The position numbers were made by a program, and so were the translations under genes. 64,000 nt of DNA. It comes from Flaccisagitta enflata (Eukaryota; Chaetognatha; Sagittoidea; Aphragmophora). A model generated the notes under the pieces. The model ran no database searches and was not told the origin of the DNA. It saw nothing but the letters and a program-made list of their open reading frames with translations. Positions 40,581 through 54,076 of this stretch are shown in pieces (within the stretch, counting starts at the first letter, position 1; every line of letters starts with the position of its first letter). The stretch is from assembly GCA_965153355.1 (NCBI GenBank), contig OZ231127.1, forward strand, positions 27,342,001 to 27,406,000. Direction: 5' to 3'.

Positions 40581-41100
40581 ATGAGTTCTACGTCGACTTC
40601 GGCGCCTCCGTCGGCGCTAAAGTCACACTTCGATCCGCTCGACACGCATCCTCCGCTGCCGGCGAGGGCAGTCAGAGGCAAAGGGGCGCAAGGGGGCGCA
40701 GGTAAGAACCGGAAAGGCGGCGCCGCGCAAAATAACGGCGGAACGCGAGCGCCGAAAAGCGTCACAATCAAAGGATTCGGCGGCGTCGGAAGTAACAACA
40801 ACAACAATAACAACAACAACAACCACAGCGCTAACCAAAACCACAACAACCACAAAACAACACCAAACGCCACCGCCGTAAACAACGCTAATAGCAACAA
40901 CGCCAACAACGTTAACAACATCAATAATGGCGGCGCCGCAAATCCTCCGCCCGCGTCTTCCGCCCCAACCTCGATTTACGCGCCCTCTGCTGGAATATTT
41001 ATCGCCCCTGCCCACGCACTGCCTTCGATGATGGCCGGGAGATTCGCCCCCACTGGCGCCCCGTTTCCGCCGCCGCCACCTAACGCCCCCAATGATGAAG
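40581..41100 (+). CDS. first coding exon of an unrecognised Asn/Pro/Gly-rich protein (partial)
   Basis: The ATG at 40581 has A at -3, and the nearest upstream in-frame stop is TAA at 40542-40544. The frame stays open for 173 codons to a good donor, AAG|GTAGGT at 41101, so the intron is phase 1. The exon is rich in CpG while its surroundings are AT-rich, which supports real coding. Residues 13-30 read ALKSHFDPLDTHPPLPAR. A basic Gly/Lys stretch follows (31-66), ending in KSVTIKGFGG. Residues 72-81 are ten Asn, then come more Asn runs (86-116), a Pro/Ala stretch and PFPPPPPNAPNDE. No signal peptide, membrane helix or known domain is visible. It looks like the disordered N-terminus of a nucleic-acid-binding or regulatory protein, but that is a guess and no family is recognised. 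Confidence 0.72.
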
Positions 41101-41439
41101 GTAGGTTTTTCTTGATTATGAAGTTTGAAGTCATTGGGTCCAGACCTCCAGCAAGGAGCGATGTTTCGGTCTTTTGAAAATTATGGAACCAACAAAAACA
41201 TGCACAGATCTTTTTTTTCTTTTTCTTAAATTATCGATTTCAAGCATCATTCCTAGAATAGGTTATGATTATGGAGAGTGTTTGTTTAAAACACAAAGCA
41301 AAACTCACAGTGAACTTGTCACAACTTGAATCTTTGATAGAAGCTCTGTCTAGATACCTAAATTGGTTTGAAATGTACTATGTAATCTATTTGTAAATCG
41401 CTGGCATGTCAATTTTCTTTGTTTTGTTCATTTGTTTTT

Positions 41440-41570
41440 TTTTTAGATGCGTCCGTCAGGAACGCATCTCTATAAGAGGGTCTGTCCGTCCGTCCGTCCG
41501 TCGGTCCGTCGGTCCGTCCGTCGGTCCGACCGTCGGTCCGTCCGTCGGTCCGTCCGTTACGCCTGTGCAA
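41440..41570 (+). mobile_element. family A element with long GTCC array
   Basis: Stem AGATGCGT (41445-41452) and ACGCATCT (41462-41469), CTATAAGAGGGTCTGTCC, then (GTCC/GGTC)n to about 41560 and GTTACGCC. It lies 340 bp inside the intron after the exon at 40581. Confidence 0.78.
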
Positions 41571-41790
41571 AAACCGCGTTTCTCGGCTGTTTTTGGCCAC
41601 GGTGACATCCTACACTGAAACAAATGATCAACCAACATGTTTTGAGAGTCGTTTCTACCGTCTGTTCGTCTATCTATCTCTCCATGCATATGTCACATGA
41701 TCAATACACGCTGATACACAGCCCGGACGCATCGTTGTCCGGTCGGGCTTGTTTTCACCACGTTTTGTGCGTTTGTCATTTCTATCTTTA

Positions 41791-42540
<750 letters not shown>

Positions 42541-42544
42541 ATTT

Positions 42545-44155
42545 TTGTTGGTACCTTATCATGAAATATCCACTTTAAGGTCGTCTCGTGAAAACGGATT
42601 CAATTTTACTTGAATTTCGAACAAAAGAAAATGGAAAACTAATATCTTTCTAAAGAATCGATATTCTTTTTTTTCCTTTGCTTTTTTTAATTCCGTTTCT
42701 TTTTCTGTCGATTTTCCATTTAAATTTCGGCAACAACAAAATCTGAGATCCAATCAGGTCTTAAATTTTACTTCCTGTTTCTTTCAACTTTTTTCGTTAC
42801 AAGATTGTTCTGATACGCGCCGCTAAAGGATCCAAAGTGTTTTCTTTCATTTGTGGTTGTAAATTCTCGTTTCGAGCCATGTCTTTTGAATCTTTTCATT
42901 CATTTTCATGCTCTGTGATAAAGCATAAGAATGGATTTTATATCGGGATTCAAATTTCAAATGTGTCTTTGATTTAGTTTGTATTTTACTAAGTCGCTAT
43001 AGGTTTCCCTGCCAAAGCTTTTCCTCGTTAAGACATGCATGATTTTGACATGAGTGACCAACAATGACCACGAGGCTCGCATAATCTAGTAAGGGGAAAC
43101 CATGTTACTGACCATCGGCCTGACGCTGAAGAAACCTCAAACACATCCAATGTTGACTGAGACTGAGAGCAAATAAGATTTGCATCTGAATTGGGTCATT
43201 TGCAAACGATGACACGTTTCCGAACGTCTTTGCACTACGCGGGATAGGCCGTTAGTATGGTCTTTAGTTTTGTAGAAGGGCACTGATTCATGACAGTTTG
43301 GCTGCGTAACTACGTATGTTGCAAGCGGGTGGGCAGGAGTATTGATGTCTGAGGCCGTTAACGTATTTTGGGAAAGACAAGATGTGCAAAAGCCTACCGT
43401 AAAACAAGCGAACCATATGTCGGACAAGATTTACGCCATCAACATTCAACAATCAACCGGAATAATAACCTACGTTTTACCTCCTACTTCCTTTGTGAAA
43501 GTGGAAGGCGATTAAGCTGACTATTTCCTACCAATAAATGCGAAAAAGTAGTTTATTCATTCGCGTATGCATACAAATACGAATTCATTCATTCTTTTGT
43601 ATTTCAAGTCATTCATATTTCATTTCTCATATTTCCGCTTCAGACTGTGACAACAACGAGACAATTCAGAGACAAAGGAACAAAGGAAGGGGAAATTTGA
43701 ACAAGAGCGAATTTCGGTAGAAAAGCAGGTCGAGTTTGGATCTCATTCAAGGGGGTTTTCCACGACTCTAAACTTCTTTTTCAAGTTTCCAATTGAACCG
43801 ATTTGGTGGATATAAGAAAGGAACAAAATCATTTGTTAGTCAGTTGTTCCCTTCTTTTATGCAATGGAATTTCCAGGCAAAAGTTGACCACGCCATGGGG
43901 AAAACCTCTGCAGGCTGTATTAAATACTCGGTCTTAATGGCCATTGGTTTTGTCATCAGGAAGAATTCCTCTATCTGTTTCCTTATGAGTTAAAAGAAAT
44001 GCGCTTAAAAATTTGTTTAAAAGAAACAAAATATGGCTCTACAACCATGTTTTTTGCCATGAGTCTTTTCACATTAAAATCTTAAATGTTTTGAGTAAAG
44101 ATTCAAATTCCTGGTAAAATTTCCAATAGGTGGCATTATATAATTCTAATCAAAA
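42545..44155. other. AT-rich sequence, nothing clearly recognised
   Basis: One degraded family A half-site (GTTGCAAGCGGGTGGGCAGG at 43319-43338). No convincing exon. Confidence 0.4.
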
Positions 44156-44159
44156 ATAA

Positions 44160-44757
44160 ACTAGTCATCCAAGGATCGCACATGGTCAGCGGTACCCGAT
44201 GCCCTGCTTGAGTGATCAAGTGAAGTAGTGGAGAGAGAGCAGGGCAGCGGCCCCAAAGGGCCGATGTCCTGTAGGACACAGAGGGGAATTTCGAGACGTC
44301 CTGGGGTATATTAGGTCTGAGAAGATGGATAGAGGTCATTAAAGGCGGGTTTGAAGCCTGGAGGGCAGAATTAGGTTTTAAAGAGTAGATTTGAGGTTTG
44401 AGGGGCAGGCTTGAGGCCCAGAGGACAAATTTGAGGCCTAAAGAGCTGATTTGAGGCCTTGAGGGTGGATTTGGGGTATGGAGGGCTAATTTGAGGTCTG
44501 GAGGGCAGATATGAGGTATGGAGAGCTGATTTAAGGTCTCAAGGGCTAAATTGAGGTCTGAAAGGGCTATACAGCCTATTCTGATGGCTCAGAGGGCCCA
44601 AATCAGGCCAAAATCAGGCCAAAATCAGGCCTGAGAGAGCAAAATTGAGGCCAAGGGGGGGGGACGGACGGACGGACGGACGGAAGGACGGAAGGACGGA
44701 CGTCTCGAAATTCCCCCCTGTGTCCTACAGGACATCGGCCCTTTGGGGCCGCTGCCC
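44160..44757. mobile_element. family B foldback element B4
   Basis: Outer end CTAGTCATCCAAGGATCGCA then GGTCAGCGGTACCC. GCCCTGCT pairs with AGCAGGGC at about 44248. The arm is CAGCGGCCCCAAAGGGCCGA, TGTCCTGTAGGACACAG, TTTCGAGACGTCC. A 20-bp array (GGAGGGCAGATATGAGGTAT type) fills 44300-44640. A G run, GGAC repeats and the inverse arm end at GCTGCCC. Confidence 0.87.
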
Positions 44758-44785
44758 AAAAAGCAGGCCTGTATATTATTGAGTT

Positions 44786-44807
44786 CCCCCCCCCCCGTGG
44801 GGGGGGG
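44786..44807. repeat. C11-GT-G9 hairpin
   Basis: Eleven C, GT, nine G in direct succession, 28 bp after B4. It can fold as a G:C hairpin or quadruplex. Confidence 0.85.
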
Positions 44808-44809
44808 AA

Positions 44810-45575
44810 ATCATAGGCTCTAGAGATGGGGAAAAAGAGAAAAAAAGGAAATTTGGGGAAAACCTAACTTTTTACAGTACCAAATCATAAAACACAATTA
44901 GTAAAACACATTTTAATACTATATAAAACTTATCTACATTGTTTTATTGCTATATGGTAGCAATGTAAACGAAAAAACATTTTTTTCCCCAAACCCCTAA
45001 TGACCGGTACGAGTCGATGTAGTATTGCAAGGGCTTTCATTTGATACCTCGTGACATAAACTTTTTCTTATTTTGTGTCCTTGCGACTGAAAATTTGAAA
45101 AATCGCCCTATTGGATGTTTCTGCCTGTTTTTTTGCGATCACCTCCTTTCTTTTCTTGAGCTAATTGATGATCAAGATTTGCCCAAAAACGACTAGAAGC
45201 ACATTTTTTGAATTGGGTAAGAAGGGAAATTGATCATTTTCATTAAAAAATGCATTGAAAGGCATTGCCAAAACAAATACTGGGAAAAGGCCCAACTACA
45301 AATAAAACGCTAACTTCATTTGTTGAGCATGTTTAATTTGGTAAAATAAAGAAGAATTGTTAGTGTGTCATTCACGGCAACTAATACCAGTTTATCATAA
45401 GCTTGCTGTATTTGTCATAAATGTAAGTTTTCGCGCATAGACTCAGGGCATCTTTCAAGACAGAAGTTCTCTTACAATTTCCATGAATCGCCATTCGCTC
45501 CAATAAGAGACGACATAAAAATTTGATAAATTCTTGCAAGTGGGCTAGTGGCGACTTTAGCCATGGTAAAAAAGA
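44810..45575. other. AT-rich sequence, nothing recognised
   Basis: No coding frame or repeat family identified. Confidence 0.45.
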
Positions 45576-45576
45576 A

Positions 45577-45745
45577 CAAGGCCGGATACACGGCAATCCA
45601 GTCGCGGACGGTTGGGCAGGAGCAGTAGTGCAAAAATCGCTCGTAATTCAAAATGTGACCGACCGATGGACCGACCGACAGACCGACCGACCGACGGACC
45701 AACGACTGACCGGGTGAAGAGTCGCGTGTCCGCGACTAAAAAAAC
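45577..45745 (-). mobile_element. family A element (A1), well preserved
   Basis: ACAAGGCCGGATACACGGCA, AGTCGCGGACGGTTGGGCAG (from 45600), a GACC array, GTGAAGAGTCGCG and the terminal hairpin AGTCGCG-TGTC-CGCGACT (45720-45737) with an A-rich tail. Both half-sites have the C/G version. Confidence 0.87.
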
Positions 45746-45850
45746 GGGTAAAGATACGCGCTAATAGTAAAGCATGAGTTTTGAAAAAAAAACTTGCCCC
45801 CTGAAGTGTCTAGAGTCATTGAAGGCGCAAATCACTTCTGATCTAGGCGT

Positions 45851-46200
45851 TCTTGTATCTTGTATCTTGTATCTTGTATTTTCACTTTTTTTCAAAAAAC
45901 TTCGCTAATTTTTGTGTCGCGCGTAAGGGACTTAAAAAAAAAATCACAAGATATTTTTTTGAAAAGTGGTTTTCAAAAGTGGGGTGCAATCAATAGGAAA
46001 TTGTTTGATTTGCCTAGATCCAAAATCTTGTTTTTTCAAAAAACCTAAAAATTTTTATGTCGCGCGTTGGGGACTAAAAAGAAAAAAATCAAAAAATATT
46101 TCTTTGAAAAATGGTGCAATCAATAGGAAATTGTTTAATTTGCCTAGATCAAAAATTCTGTAACCTTACTTTTTTCAAAAAATTTAAAAATATTCAATCG
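45851..46200 (+). repeat. (CTTGTAT)n and two tandem copies of about 142 bp
   Basis: Heptamer CTTGTAT four times (45851-45880). Then TTTTTTCAAAAAAC, GTCGCGCGT, GTGCAATCAATAGGAAATTG and TTTGCCTAGATC occur twice, with a third partial start at 46169. Confidence 0.8.
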
Positions 46201-46204
46201 GGGG

Positions 46205-47750
46205 CAAGTTAAAACTTTAAAGAGAGAACAAGAAAAAAAAATGTCGGTTTTCTCTTTCACTTTTTATGTATGAAAAAGGCTGAAACTTCTAAACTATTGA
46301 TGCGATTGTCCTAAAATTTAGAATATTAGCTTCTTGACGTATGAGCCAAAAATCTTGATTGTGAACCATTTTAAAGTTGAACACACCTCTTTGCCTACTA
46401 ATATATATCCAATAAACGGAACAAGTAAAATGTGCGAAATTATTCTTTGCAACAATTTGGTAGTCGCTTTTGCAAAGTCATATGCTGTTTCTTTTTTTTA
46501 TGGCGTCTAAGGGCGTCGTCGTGGAATGAAAACGAAAACAGATATGGAAGCACCAGACTTTGGAGATATAAGGGCTGACTCAACTCAACTCGACGCTGCC
46601 TGGTTAGGCCATGACAACCCTTACTTCTAAGCTTCTTTAATTCTGATATTTTTAACTCAATTTTTTTGAACAAAAAAATTAACCCAAGGATGATTTTGGC
46701 TATGAGTGACTAGAAAACACTTCCCTTGAACATAATTTAGCTTTTAATATCGCTTGGGCTCATTTTCAAGTCATGTATAAAATCCCAAAACAGCCTTTTT
46801 CGCTTGTTTCCCTAGGGGACCCAGCGATGTTTACTTCTCTATATATGGGGAAGATAATCATAGATATAAAAACCCAATGCGACGCGTCGCGGGGAAGAAA
46901 ATCAAAGGCAGGGGGGGGAAAAATTAAAAGCGACTCAATAATATACACCCCTGCAAAAAAGTCAAATTTTCTTTCAACAAATGACAACTACATTACTAAT
47001 TTAACGACCAACAGTGATGTAACACAAAATTGAACTTTTTTGTTTCTTGATTAAAGCATATAGTGCGACCTATCAAATGAATGGAAATTTTTCAAGAAAT
47101 ACGATTCTTTCACAAGAATCATAGATGGGCTTCAACCATTCAATTGATCTAGCAAAACATAGAAAATGTCAAACATTTCGTTGATTTAAAAAGAATTTTT
47201 GAAGCCGAATTTTTTTCTCTGTGCCATGAAGTGATAGAGTAGACCTTCCTGAAGCCCAAACCACTCGCCGTTATGACCCAGCATTTTTCTTGACCTATGA
47301 AAGCCTCCCCCGTAGCGTGCATGACGTAAGCTACACAGAAAGACACAATTCTCCACCATATTTGTTTGGTAAAAGTTTTACTAAAACCCTTCCATTATGG
47401 ATTGTTACCAGGACACAACATCCTTGGCTGGAAAAGGAAAAAGCCCTAAACCTCGCATCTTCGCCACCATATAGGACCTCAGCTTTGAGCGTTAAGCGGC
47501 AACGATCTGGCTGTTTGTATATCAGCACTAGAACTGAGTGAATCCAGGATGTTTATACATTCATAAAATAACTTACTTTTATGTTGGCTTTTGTCCACGT
47601 ATATTTTCCATATCCTTTCCTTCATCCCATGTGGAGTTTGTGGACCGAATATCATAGTCTCGTGATTGAAGCAAAGGGCGCGGAAGGATATTGTTATGCT
47701 TTCACCCAGGGGCCGCCTTCATTATCAGGACATGAATCTCAATAGCAGCC
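46205..47750. other. AT-rich intergenic sequence, nothing recognised
   Basis: No exon signature or member of the main repeat families seen. Confidence 0.4.
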
Positions 47751-47754
47751 CAAA

Positions 47755-48644
47755 GGCAGTAAGTGGTCAGCGGTACCCGTGCCCTGCTTGAGTAGAAAGT
47801 GATTTAGGTTGAGAGGGAGCAGGGCAGCGGCCCTGAAGGGGACAAAGTCCTGTAGAACACAGGGGGAATCTGTCCGTCCGTGCGTCCGTCCGTCCGTCCG
47901 TCCGTCCGTCCGTCCGTCCGTCTGTCCTTCTGTCTGCCTTCCTTCTGTCCAGGATGCCCTGTTATTCAAATTTTCATTGAATACCATGGAGAAATGACAA
48001 AAGGCAGTATATGGACAATGGTACCCTTGCCCTTATTTTATAGTTTGTGGGTTATGTTGAGGGAGGAGCAGGCCAGGATCTGGGTCTCTGAGACCAGAAT
48101 TTGGGTCTCAGAGACCAATTTCTTGGCAAGGAATTCAGTCTCTGAGGCCAGGACTTGGGCCTCTGAGGTTAGGATTTAGGTCTTTAAGGCCAGAACCTAG
48201 GTCTTCGAGGTCAGAATCTGGGTCCCAAAGGTCAGGATCTGGGTGACTATGGTTAGGTTGAGGGTTATAGGAGCCAGAATCTAAGTTTAAGGGGCCAAAA
48301 TGATAGAACTCAGGCCAGAATTCAGTTTTCTAGCCAGATTTGGCCCATTTTGCTTGGTTTTGAGCCATTTTGCTTGGATTTGGCCCATTTTGCCTGGATT
48401 TGGCCCATTTTGGCTGGATTTAGGCCATTTTGCTGGGATTTGGGCCATACAGTTTGGATTTTGGCCCCAAAGGAGACAAAGCCCTGACGGTGGGGCAGGG
48501 GGGGGATGGACGTACGTATGTACGGACGGACGGACGGACGGACGGACGGACGGACGGACGGACGGACGGACGGACGGACGGACGGACGGACGGACAGATT
48601 CCTCCTGTGTTCTACAGGACTTCATCCCCTTCGGGCCGCTGCCC
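47755..48644. mobile_element. family B foldback element B5, rearranged
   Basis: Outer end AGTGGTCAGCGGTACCCGTG. The arm (GCAGCGGCCCTGAAGGGG) is followed by (GTCC)n 47876-47945. A second, degraded outer end lies at 48003 (ATGGACAATGGTACCC). Two different 20-bp arrays follow: CTCTGAGGCCAGGACTTGGG type (48075-48260) and GATTTGGCCCATTTTGCCTG type (48335-48465). (GGAC)n 48515-48597 and the inverse arm end at GGGCCGCTGCCC. Confidence 0.78.
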
Positions 48645-48649
48645 AAAAA

Positions 48650-49200
48650 GCGGCGAGAATACATTACCGCTCCCCACGCGACGATTACACTCCCAAGTCT
48701 CCTTTTTACGGCCACAATCCCATGCACGACCACACCCTACGAAACGACCACACAACACCACCCTACCACACTCCCTGTCACGCGCTCGTCCCTCGAGCCT
48801 CGAATCGAAAACATGAGAACAAAAACTCATTTACATATTTTTAATTTTGGCGAGACGTCTTGGGAAATTTCAAAGGGAATCAAAAACCAATTTAGAAATT
48901 CGTGACGAAAAACAAAGGCAGCTGATCAACAATAATGAAAGGCAAATTTCCACCCAACGTTCGCCTAATTTGATTGTTTGTTTCAAAGTTCGTCTCGTCA
49001 AAGTTTCAACGGTTCAGATTAACGTTTTGTCTTCATATTCAACAAGAACACTTGTTAAGGCTCGCTTCAAAATAAAAAAAAAATTATCGAATTGATAAGG
49101 TAAAACAGTTTTTCTCATGCAGTTGAATGTACGTCTTTGTGTCTATGAATTCGTCGGTCTATTTGATTTTTTCTTTTTACTTCCTTCCTTTTCTTTTCTT
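48650..49200. other. intergenic sequence
   Basis: Moderate GC at 48650-48810 without a convincing exon, AT-rich after. Confidence 0.4.
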
Positions 49201-49224
49201 TTTTCTTCCTTTCATTCTTTCTTC

Positions 49225-49465
<241 letters not shown>

Positions 49466-49548
49466 TCTCTCCTACTTCTCCAAATTGATTCCGTGCTTGT
49501 CTCCCTTGTTTGCGGTTGATTGCGTCGACTGTGTCTCTGTTTTTGCAG

Positions 49549-49673
49549 AAAAGTGTTGCATGACTTGCGCCCGTCCGCAGATCTGCAGAGAGACGGTCGT
49601 TGCTGTTGGTGTTGTGATTAGTCGCCTCGTGGTTTGGAACAACTGCGGTCAGAAAAAGAGAAAGAAAAAATAG
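49549..49673 (+). other. very weak exon candidate, Cys-containing
   Basis: After TTTTTGCAG (ending about 49548) a phase-1-compatible frame reads EKCCMTCARPQICRETVVAV and runs to TAG at 49671. It would join in frame to the exon at 40581-41100. The basic end comes from AAAAAGAGAAAG. No domain recognised, no donor needed. Chance is a fair explanation. Confidence 0.12.
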
Positions 49674-49681
49674 GAAAAATG

Positions 49682-49682
<1 letters not shown>

Positions 49683-49762
<80 letters not shown>

Positions 49763-49920
49763 GACAGAGAGAGACAGAGAGAGACAGAGAGACAGAGACA
49801 GAGACAGAGACAGAGACAGAAAGAAAGAGAGACAGAGAGATAGAGACAGACAGACAGAAATAAAGTTTCATACAAATGAAGCAGAAGGACAGAAAGTCAG
49901 TCCGGGAGTCCGGTAGTTTG

Positions 49921-49996
<76 letters not shown>
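49683..49996 (+). repeat. (GA)n, (GACA)n and (CT)n tracts
   Basis: (GA)n 49683-49754, GACAGA variants to 49860, unique 60 bp, then (CT)n 49923-49996. Confidence 0.96.
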
Positions 49997-49999
<3 letters not shown>

Positions 50000-50795
50000 T
50001 CTTTGAGTTTGACCGCCTCTGCCTATCGTCGCTTAATGAACTCTCTTGAGCATACTTGCTAAATGAACAACAAGTTTTATAGGCCACTTGTTCCTCGCCT
50101 TGTTGCTGCCCCCTGTTGTTGTTAAAAACTGTTACGCCTTTTGCTCCTGAGAGATAAAGGTAGTACGATGACAAAATTAGGCCTAAGGTAGTACAAAATT
50201 AGGGTTTTGTATTTCCGTGTGCATTTTTTCGTTTTTCTTGAATTTCAATCTTTCTCCTTGTGCTCACATTATAATACATAAAATTTTAAAAGCTATAAAA
50301 ATGTGAAAATTCAGCCATGGCACCATTTGATCTTTTTTTTATCTTTTTTTGAAACACGTTAGTTATTTATTCAAAATATAGTGGATTATATTAGCTCTTT
50401 TGAGATCTTCCATTTTTGCAGTTATTCGTGCCTGGCCCATGCATGCTGTGCCATCAATCAGTCTGAAGATTTAGACCAGCTTAGTTTTGGGTTTTTGAGC
50501 ATGTCATTTCATTTGTACTCACTTTTTGTGGACATGAATATGGCCTTGTAGTTCTTTAGCGTTTCTCATTATCGCCCCCAAATAGTGTGTTTATCCAACA
50601 CCTACTTATTGTTTTCCACCTTTAGAATTTCTTCTTGTCCTCTTCCTCCTTCTCTTCTTTTTCTCCCAATATCTAGTATCATTTTCTTTCGTCCCTTCTT
50701 TAGTTTTGTGTAACAACGGGGCCGTACGAATTGTAAAACGTGTTACATGCCCTTCGGTATTTTGCATTTCATTGTTTTTGTTTTTTTTTCATTTT
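50000..50795. other. AT-rich sequence, nothing recognised
   Basis: No exon or repeat family identified. Confidence 0.4.
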
Positions 50796-50798
50796 CTA

Positions 50799-51356
50799 CC
50801 CTGTCGTCAATAGCAACTGTTACAAAAGAAACCTTTACTGTATCTGAAATATTTGATTTGAGATATTCTGATTTAACCTGTCTGAAAAAAACATGATCTA
50901 CAGTTTATTCATGCAAAATTTCAGAGCACTGGCTCAAGCGGTTTGGTTTCCACATGGTATTGAAATTTGACAAGATTTCTACTAAAAACAACATTTTTCA
51001 GTGTTTTGTGATGTAAAAACTGTACTAATTTCTTGAAAATAGAGCATAGCAGATCATATTGGCCAAGAACACTTAGTATTTTATCAAATTTTTATAATTT
51101 CAAAATTTTTTTGTTTTTTGAAAAAATTTTAGCTACAAATAGAATATTTTCCAATTCAAAATTTGCTCAAGCTTGCTTTGGACTATTTTCACTCAAACAG
51201 GTGTGGTGGCTAAACCATTTAAGTCAGTGCTATGAAATTTTGCATGAAAAAACCGTGGATCATGTTCCTTCAGACAGTAGTAATCAGAATATCTCAAAAC
51301 AAATATTTTAGGTACAATAAAGGTTTCTTTTGTAACAGTTGCTATTGATGGCAGGG
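50799..51356. mobile_element. TA-flanked foldback MITE J
   Basis: TA at 50797-50798 and 51357-51358. CCCTGTCGTCAATAGCAACT, GTTACAAAAGAAACCTTTA, AATATTTGATTTGAGATATT and ATGCAAAATTTCAGAGCACT are mirrored in reverse order on the right. 558 bp, arms about 200 bp. Confidence 0.82.
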
Positions 51357-51504
51357 TATCTCCCTCCTCTCACTCCTTCTCTCACTCCTCCTCCCTCCAA
51401 CTCATCAATCTTTCCCCATCCATTTTTCATTGCGGTGGTCAATCTGGAAGACAGGAATTGTGGTCGTGAACTATCCTTAAGTGTTTGGCATCCACGCCTC
51501 CTCT

Positions 51505-51810
51505 TGCTCCTCCTCCTCTTTTTCCTCTTTTTCTTCTTTTTCCTCTTTTTCTTCTTCTTCTTCATCTTCTTTTTCTTTTTCATCTTCTTTTTCTTTTTCT
51601 TTTTCTTTTTCTTTTTCTTTTTCTTTTTCTTTTTCTTTTTCTTCTCCCTCTTCCTCTTCCTCTTTTTCTTCTCCTTCTTCTTCTTCTTCTTTTTCTTCTT
51701 TTTCTTCTTTTTCTTCTTTTTCATTTTCTTCGTCTTTTTCTTTTTCTTCCTCTTCCTCTTTTTCTTCTTCTTTTTCTTCTTCTTTTTCTCCTTCCATTTC
51801 TTCTTCTTCT
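51505..51810 (+). repeat. 300-bp polypyrimidine tract
   Basis: Almost only T and C: (TTTTTC)n, TTCTTC and CTCTTCC variants. Open frames on both strands are Phe/Ser/Leu or Lys/Glu runs. Confidence 0.95.
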
Positions 51811-52169
51811 TACCATTTGCCATCCGCCGTCGATTCTCCTTGGATTGTGTTTTCAATCACACACCAAAAAATCCCAAAGGATTAACACCATTAGCAGTTA
51901 CATTTCCAACAATGGGGTATTACCATCAGACATAGCCTCCATTCATCAGAGATGAAGTCATGTGTACAACAGGTATGTGAAAGTGGTCTACTACTGCGGT
52001 GTAACAGCTACTATTTTTCTAACTGTACAGTAGAATCGAAGCGGAAGCCAGAGAAACGGCAGAAAATTGACTGCTTGGGATAAATCAAAGTAGGGCATTT
52101 TACAGTAAACTTAGTTTGTTGGATAATAAGTGGTGTGCATAATGCCATTCTTCTGTTTTATTTTATCTG

Positions 52170-52395
52170 GTTGAGTCTTCTTTTTATTCTTCCTCTTTCT
52201 CTTTTTTTTTCTTTTGCTCTTATTCTTTTATTTTCATCCTTTTTCTTTTCGTTCTTCTTTTTCTATCAACTTTCTTTTAGTTTTACCATTACTTTTCTTT
52301 TTGCTTTTTTTTTTATTATTATTATTTCTTTTCCTTTTTGCTCTTTTTATCTTTTTAGTTTTCTTTTTTCTTCTTCTTCTTCAGCCTCTTCTTCT
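52170..52395 (+). repeat. T/C-rich low-complexity tract
   Basis: CTTTTT and TTCTT variants, less pure than the tract at 51.5 kb. Confidence 0.8.
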
Positions 52396-52629
52396 TCGCT
52401 CTCTTCCTATTCTTCATCAGTCAGGTTCAATTACTTTTTGATTGACCCTGCCAAAAAGCGAGGAGATGATTCCCCTCAAGATGACCTCTCAGATGACCTT
52501 TAACCTTATTCAACTCTTGACACGTTTTTCAGGTAAAGATGAAAATATTGGACTTGCTTTGGAAATTTGGCCTCCTTTTCCAAAATCACAGTCTTGTTTC
52601 CATTCCAACGACTCTTAATGCCTAAAAAT

Positions 52630-52720
52630 GGTCCGTCTGTCGTACAGGCACAATCATATTTGATCTGCCCCTGCCCATTTTTGGGAAACTTCCATGTATG
52701 CAGCCTTGTTTTATTCTATA
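52630..52720 (+). mobile_element. degraded family A fragment
   Basis: GGTCCGTCTGTCGTACAGG, TGATCTGCCCCTGCCC and TGTATGCAGCCTTGTT. Confidence 0.45.
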
Positions 52721-52731
52721 ATCAGTATTTT

Positions 52732-52763
<32 letters not shown>

Positions 52764-52799
52764 CTTAATCATTCTTTCCCTCTCTCATCCTCTGTCTGG

Positions 52800-54065
<1,266 letters not shown>

Positions 54066-54076
54066 TGAGTCATAAA

